Assembly (NCBI GenBank): GCA_003833135.1
Contig: QZLH01000165.1
Span: 6,209 to 70,208 of the forward strand
Length of the DNA stretch: 64,000 nucleotides
Reading direction: 5' to 3'
Origin: Oehlia diaphana
Lineage: Eukaryota > Glomeromycota > Glomeromycetes > Glomerales > Glomeraceae
Under the pieces are notes generated by a model. It saw only the letters and a list, made by a program, of their open reading frames with translations. It searched no databases and was not told where the DNA came from. A program made the position numbers and the translations under genes. This document shows positions 58,039-64,000 of the stretch, one piece after another. Each line of letters begins with the position of its first letter. Position 1 is the first letter of the stretch.

Positions 58039-61000
58039 CTTGGATAATATTAATGGCGGAATTTGAGAATTTATGTTGACAAATGTTACACCTCGAAGGC
58101 TCATCAGTGACGCAATTTTCATTAATTTGTATTATACATATATAGATTTAGTTAGTGATATTTTAGAATAGTTTCATTTTTATTACAATTTTAGTTAGAA
58201 TTTAGAGGTTATTTTTACGATTACGGATGATCATGATTATATAATCAGGTTAATTAACCTATATGAAATTGACTGTCGATCCATTTGAGTCATGTGATCA
58301 TAATGTTGGCTGAGATTTTACTACCTCAATTTTCTAATTTTGGCCTGATTTAATTTCAAAATTTACTTTAAAACTTGTAAATGACAAAATGAGATCATCA
58401 TTTTTGAACGACAATCTTGGTGTACAAGTCAGCCTATGGTTCATCATTTCCAATTTACTCTCATTGTAAGTGCATAAGCCATACTATTTATTTTCTTTTA
58501 TTCAACCAATACCTTTTGAACCAAGCGTGTCATTTTTTTTGTGAAGAATATTTTTGATTATATTTTAGGAATTGAAATCATGAAATTACCAAATTTGGAA
58601 TATTATAGCAACTAAAAAATTCCATAAAAAGGTAGCATCATCAATTAATTTTGCATTCATGTAACATAAATAGGACAGTCCCTGGAATACTTGGTTAATA
58701 CATGTAGTGACTGATGACGAATTGGCAAATTCAATGAAGTCATGTCATGTGCACTAGCTTATATTGTATGACTTCTCTTTCCAGTTAATCACAGTTATGT
58801 CATTTCTTTATTTTCAGGTGTCCAATTTAAAAATTGTACTTTTAAATAATTCGAACACAATGTGCAATATTATGTGGCTAAACATACCTGATTCTAATTT
58901 TCGCAAATCCTTTCTATTTCTTCGTTATTCATAACTTTGATTCGATCATAATCACTTACTGTTTAAGTAACATTTCGTTGCAAAAATTATTATAATCATG
59001 AATATTATAACCAGTATTTGCACTATGAATGATTACATGAATTAATTTTCTTCAAATAATTGACATGTTGCTTATAAAAGTAGTATAGTTTATTCAGAAA
59101 TATTAAATTAGCTCTGGCGAATTAATTACGTATTTATTAAATTTATTAAATTTTATAAAATTCAATTTATTCGTCAATCGTAGATATTTTTTAGAAAACA
59201 TAAAAACTCAATTATATATTTATATTAATGAAATAATTTTACTGGTTAATCGTTTGTGTAAATTATATGATATACAAAATTCTTTTATATCAGTAAACCA
59301 ACTTTAAATTAAGCAATGCTTGGTTATTTGAGCATTTTTTTAATCCCCTTATTTAAAGTAATAGTGTCAATGATAATTTAAATACGTGCGTTAGTATTTT
59401 AATATAAAATAATATTAAATTTATTAGTCGCAAAGTAAAAAAGCTAAAATATTTGTGAAAGATAGATAACATAGCGACAATTTCTACAATCCATTTTAGA
59501 TGTTAAAAATCGTAAAAAAAAATCTTTAATAGGTACTATGATGAAATATAATACTTTTTACGAATACAAAAGCTTGTAGTTGCGCAGCAATAATTTCATT
59601 TTATTTTATCACGCAAAACCATAGGCCTTTTAATAAAGTATCGAAGATAATATTTATTTAAAACGACACTTGGATGCAAAAAGAATAAAGTACGTTTGAA
59701 ATTTTTAAGGATTCTGCATAAAAATGTTTAGAGAACAAGGCTCATATTTCCGAAATTAATAACCTTATATCGCGGAATTTTACATTTTCTGTGAATGGAT
59801 CCGTGAAAGGCTCATTTTTGCGGAGTTTTTACAGAAATAACGGATAAAATTTTTTATAAAGAATAATAAATAAAATAATTAAAATAATTAAACAAAAATA
59901 TACAAAAATGATAAAAAAAGAAAGCCCAAAAAGTGGGTTTGCATTTTTGATAATTTTTGTTAAACCAATTTTTGCAAAAAAAAAATAAAAGAGCTTTGTA
60001 ATCCTTTGACTGAATATGATCATTACACCAATAGTGTTCAAATCCGTCAACCGTTCATCCGTTTGAAATTTAGATATTCGTCATCCATCAGATAAATCAG
60101 ATACTTATCAAATAGATGTGCATTTTGTTGACGGATCGGATGACGGATTGTGATTGGATGAAATCAGATCATCTGTCAGATCCGGAACCCTTATAAAAAA
60201 TTTTACGTTGTATAGGATTTTCCCTTTTTTGTTACTACTAGGTACAATCATTGGATACTTCTTCTTGAGATAAATAGAAATTGGAAAAGGAGAGACCGGA
60301 ATTCTTTATCAGAAATATTATCAACATTCTATACGAGTAAATAGTACTTTACTAGGAAAACGGAAACCGTTGATAGTCCGTCGCTTAATACGCTTAATAG
60401 TAACAATAATTTACATATATTTATATAAATGGTTACAAAAAATCAAAAATGTGACGAAGTGTTACAAAATGTGTTGCTAAAAATAAAGCGTTACAAAAAA
60501 TGTGATACAAAATATAAAAGGAAATAAGCATGGGCTAAATTATAGTGACGTAGGTGGAAGGAAGGAAAAAATACATGGGTTAAACCGGTACTACAAATTT
60601 ATCTAGTTCTGTACAATAAATAGTCCTTCGCTACGCTCCGGACAATTAAATAAGAAAAAACATATCCTTGTCTAAGTTTTCACGCTCCGGAAGTTAAAAT
60701 CACCTCCTAAGTGTCCATTTTGAAAAAAAAACTAAATAAATGGACATTTATAAAATAGTCTTAAAAATAAAAAGCACCCATCCTATATCTAAAACTCATT
60801 TTTCAAGTTAAATACGTGCGTGATCCATTGATCCAAGAGTGTTTATTAATCATTCATGTATGAAAAAGGAAAAAGAACATTGGTAATGTAAAATTAAATT
60901 TTAAAATCAAAAAAATATGGCACAACAATTAATTATTAATATAATACACAAATTTTATTTATATGATAGATTAGTTTACATAAATACACGCCATAGACGT

Positions 61001-61273
61001 GAAAAAAGACTTATTTTATATAAATTTATATAATTTTCTAAACAAGACGCTAACTATATTTTGAAATCCTGTTCAAAAATATTTGGGAAACAATTTCAAA
61101 AATAAATGAGCCAGAATATTTTTTGTTTTGTTGTAATTTTTTTTTTACAAAAAGAAGCTAGAGTTCCCAAAAAAAAATAAATATCCAAAAATTGCTCGGA
61201 GGATGTTCGCAACTTCATCCATACGTCTTCAGGAATGATAATTGTGTATATTTAATTTATTATTTTTTTTTAG
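58039..61273. other. Intergenic, repeats only
   Basis: No gene recognised in about 3.2 kb. The partial MITE copy at 59738-59860 and the TACGCTCCGGAC / CACGCTCCGGAAG motifs (about 60618-60690) are noted. The minus-strand frame at 59829-60050 starts inside the repeat and is Ile/Leu/Phe-rich. Exon 1 of the dead kinase gene should lie at the right end but was not found. Confidence 0.45.
59738..59860 (+). repeat. Partial copy of the CCCTRTAAAAAA family
   Basis: CATATTTCCGAAATTAATAA, CCTTATATCGCGGAATTTTA and GTGAATGGATCCGTGAAAGG match 54561-54722 closely and in order. Both terminal repeats are missing. Confidence 0.65.
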
Positions 61274-63050
61274 TTAAAATTACATCGAGAGGTTCATTTT
61301 CACGCAAATATAATAAACTTCTATGGAATTACAAAGAAAGAAACTAGTAGGAATCGATGAGCGCATTTTCGATTATTCATTAAAATAAATATAATTCTCA
61401 TTTAAATATATTTTTAATATATTTTTTTTAAAATTTCATCCAGATGTAATAAATCAAATGAAATAATTATACTTTAGTTTTGGAGTATGCTGATAGTGTT
61501 ACATTAAAAACTTACTTAAATGATTATTTAATGAATATGAATGGAAGGATAAATTTGCTTAGCATTACAGTTAGCAAACACTGTGTTATGTTTACATGAA
61601 CGTGATGTAATTCATCGTGATCTGGTAATAATTTGATAATGTATATTTATATTTCCATTTTACAATTATAAATTATATTAATCATTATTTGTTTTTTTTT
61701 TTTTTTGTCAATATAAATAACTCGTACATCAGAAAAATATTAAATTGGATCATCAATAAAAATTGCTGAAGTGTCAAGTAATACATCAAAAGTACTTGGC
61801 GTAATACCTTAAGTAGATCCAAAAGATTTAACAATAATGATTATCAATTCAGTATGTAAAAAATCCGATATGTATAGTGTGTTGGAGTTTAATGTCAAGT
61901 GGATGTCAACTATTTAAAAATATTGAATATGATAAATTTAACTTTAGCTATACATGGAGAAATTATCAATGGAACTCCTATTGAATATAGTAACATGTAG
62001 ACAGGTAAGTTTATTCTTTCGATATACTGTACAATACAAGCACATTATGATAGTATATAATATATATTTTCTTTCGTTTATTTATCTTTAATTAGAATAT
62101 TGGAGATATGTACCAAATGAACGTCCCAAGCGTACGAAAGCTTGTTTCATTACTTAAATCAAATAAAAACTCTACACTTGTTGATGAAAGACATTTACCG
62201 GAAATGATGAGTAAATTCCAGAAATACCGAGTTTACACATACATGCAGTTCATTGGCATCAACTTGCAACAGAAAATGGCGACTGATAAAATTGCACAAT
62301 TTATGTTATGAGAATAGATGGTGTTAAAAAAGATGAAGTTGAAGCTTTGAATGGTATAAGATCAGCCGAGCAAGAATATAGTGATGCGCAAATAATCTTG
62401 GAACTCTTATTTAAATGGTAGAGGCACAGAAAAAGATTTAAAAAAGCAATTTATAGTCAGTAAAGGAGGTATAAAAAATTTTTCAGAAAAATGATCACTT
62501 GTCTGAGTTTCTTCGGAATAAAAACTAGAGTTTTTTCCAGAATTTTTTTTTTCATAGAGAGAAAATAAAAATCCAATCGCACAATATAATTTAGTAGGCA
62601 AATATTATTATAATGGGAATGGTGTTGAAAAAGATGATGATAAAGCACTAGAATGGTATAAAAAGATTAGCTAAATAAGGATGTAGTAATGCACAAAATA
62701 GACTTGGATTTTTTATGAAAATGGTATATATAAGAACTGAAAAAGATATAGGAAAATAATTTATTGGTATCAGATGAAGAAAATAAAATCGTTGGTATAT
62801 GAAAATGGTGTTGAAAAAGATGAAGATAAAGGCATTTGAAAGGTATAAAAAGTCGACTGATCAAGATAGAGTATCGTTATGCACAAAATAAACTTGGACC
62901 CTTTATAAAAATGGCATAGGAACAGATAAGAATTTAGAAAAAACTGCCCATTTGTATGAAGAAGCATTTGATAATGGATATAAAGAAGCTAAAGAAAATT
63001 TGGATAATATAGAGTCGAGATCACAGGTAAAGTTCCATTTCAATTAAGCA
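61274..63050 (+). pseudogene. Dead kinase-Sel1 paralogue
   Basis: A third copy of the kinase-Sel1 family. Exon 2 (61274-61346) is again exactly 73 bases, with acceptor TTTTTTTTTAG and donor ACTA|GTAGG. Exon 3 reads [17 protein letters not shown] and, after a shift and a stop, LANTVLCLHERDVIHRDL (to 61624). Exon 4 has lost the DFG region and contains stops (VLGVIP*VDPK). Exon 5 keeps RYVPNERPK-like and Sel1 fragments (LEKTAHLYEEAFDNGYKEA) in at least six frames, with only four or five units left. Exon 1 (glycine loop and VAIK) is absent. It lies on the opposite strand to both intact copies. Confidence 0.8.
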
Positions 63051-63831
63051 AAATGTTTTACTAATTTAATTGTTAATTAAGTATAGTAAGTAAATTATTT
63101 TGTCAAACTTTTAAACTAATTTTAAATTCATTATAAATTTGAAACATAGAAGGTTTATTTAGTATCCTTCTTTATTAAAAAAACATTTATAATTTAATTT
63201 AGATGTACAATATACCGCAAGATTAAAAATTATACTGCAATAACTTTATATAATAAATTTTAAATAAAAAAGTATAATGTAGTAATTAAAATTTTTTAGT
63301 AAATAAGGAAATATGCGTTAACGAGTTATGGTTAGGAAATTTTTCACGTGCGACACTTTGATTTTCACTACTATGTCACATTGTCACATTGGTAAAAGGG
63401 AGTTTTTAATTAATTGATTTAAACGCTATATATACTGTTCAAAAATCACTATGCACCCGTTCTGTTACACACGCAGAGTGATCACCCTGCAAAACGGCGC
63501 AAAATGGGTTACTATGAGATATTGTATAACCATTGTACAACCATCACTTCATTTACCATTGTGAAAATTCGGAATGCAAGTTCCAGCAAAGTATGAACAA
63601 ATATAGTTACTAAAGTTCAAAATTGAACCTGATATTTCATTATCCGACAATCTTCTACTTTTCTGATGATAATTTTTGTTACTGTCGGCTAAAAATTGCA
63701 TTTGTATATGGCAAAAAAAAGCGCCAAGATGCCAAGATGCCAAGCCGAACGTCATTTTCGTTTAAAATATAAATAAATAACTTATAAGACCAAAAATTTT
63801 CTCGGATTTAAAAAAAAATAAAATAAGAATC
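63051..63831. other. Intergenic, nothing recognised
   Basis: AT-rich DNA. The minus-strand frame at 63549-63755 has no domain and ends in a repetitive GCCAAGATGCCAAGATGCCA triplet region. Confidence 0.4.
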
Positions 63832-63901
63832 ATGAAAACCTACGTAATAATCTTTTACAGAATTATTAGTGCACTTTACTTCTTTACATGTGTCGGCACA
63901 G
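63832..63901 (+). CDS. Candidate signal-peptide exon at the window edge
   Basis: ATG at 63832 opens MKTYVIIFYRIISALYFFTC then VGTG, a basic start followed by a hydrophobic core, ending CACAG directly before GTATGA (splice donor, phase 1). This is how first exons of small secreted proteins often look. The remainder would lie beyond the window, so identity cannot be judged. The hydrophobic frame could also be chance in AT-rich DNA. Confidence 0.3.
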
Positions 63902-64000
63902 GTATGAATTTTTACAAATAACGTTAATATTCTTGTAACATTTTTATCTTTCAGTTCAATAAATTTAATAAACTTAATTTAAACGTTATTTTTTTTTTAA

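Noticed and set aside
60590..60700. TACGCTCCGGAC / CACGCTCCGGAAG motifs as a possible tRNA or structured RNA
   Set aside because: No cloverleaf or TTCGA arm could be drawn; the motifs look like a degraded repeat.
63549..63755. 68-codon minus-strand frame
   Set aside because: Starts in a short GCCAAGAT repeat, has no recognisable domain and no promoter-like tract.
1..64000. CRISPR array, bacterial operons or ribosome binding sites
   Set aside because: The genes have spliceosomal introns and fungal families; no regularly spaced identical repeats with unique spacers were seen.

Overview
The window looks like nuclear DNA of an arbuscular mycorrhizal fungus (Glomeromycotina, most like Rhizophagus). 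The grounds are very AT-rich DNA, genes broken by short 60-120 bp introns, active kinases fused to long Sel1-repeat tails, F-box and AAA-ATPase-like genes, and a dense load of degraded retroelements and small inverted-repeat transposons. The organism name is inference from gene-family style. No rRNA, tRNA or CRISPR array was recognised, but tRNAs were searched only by eye.

Layout. 1-9.5 kb is a repeat graveyard: a tandem duplication with a fold-back element in one copy, an element carrying many AACCGGTT palindromes, a broken Ty3/gypsy pol, a broken coiled-coil gene and a broken SANT/Myb gene. 9.6-19 kb is the best gene block, all on the minus strand: a DDX21/50-like nucleolar DEAD-box helicase with five exons (763 aa), a six-exon MLKL-like gene (744 aa; four-helix-type N-terminus, pseudokinase with GFE in place of DFG, Sel1 tail), and an intronless gene (439 aa) with a helical N-terminus that may resemble pore-formers plus a jacalin-like C-terminus. 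21-28 kb holds a small N-lobe-only kinase relative, three MITEs and a LINE-like remnant. 28.6-36.4 kb holds an AAA-ATPase-like/PD-(D/E)XK-like gene (632 aa), a 1.27 kb TIR element with a zinc-finger ORF, and the first kinase-Sel1 gene (916 aa, 16 Sel1 units). 38-46 kb holds an F-box pseudogene, intergenic DNA of different texture and an intact F-box gene. 48.7-54.0 kb is the second kinase-Sel1 gene (1251 aa, 25 Sel1 units); its first intron contains two MITEs and a 586-base assembly gap. 56.9-58.0 kb is a multi-pass membrane protein with a coiled-coil tail. 61.3-63.0 kb is a third, dead kinase-Sel1 copy on the plus strand.

How the genes may work together. Catalytic residues are complete in the two kinase-Sel1 proteins, lost in the MLKL-like protein, and altered in the AAA-ATPase-like protein. 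The MLKL-like gene and the lectin/pore-former-like gene are adjacent on one strand 2.2 kb apart. Both families are associated with membrane attack or regulated cell death elsewhere, so a self/non-self or stress-death locus is a testable hypothesis, not a demonstrated one. The helicase is a housekeeping ribosome-biogenesis gene. Intact genes in the window share a poly(dT:dA) tract within about 90 bp upstream of the start codon, which is the clearest promoter-like signal.

Exon coordinates were derived by hand from GT/GC-AG sites and reading-frame continuity; every multi-exon model given here closes in frame from ATG to stop.
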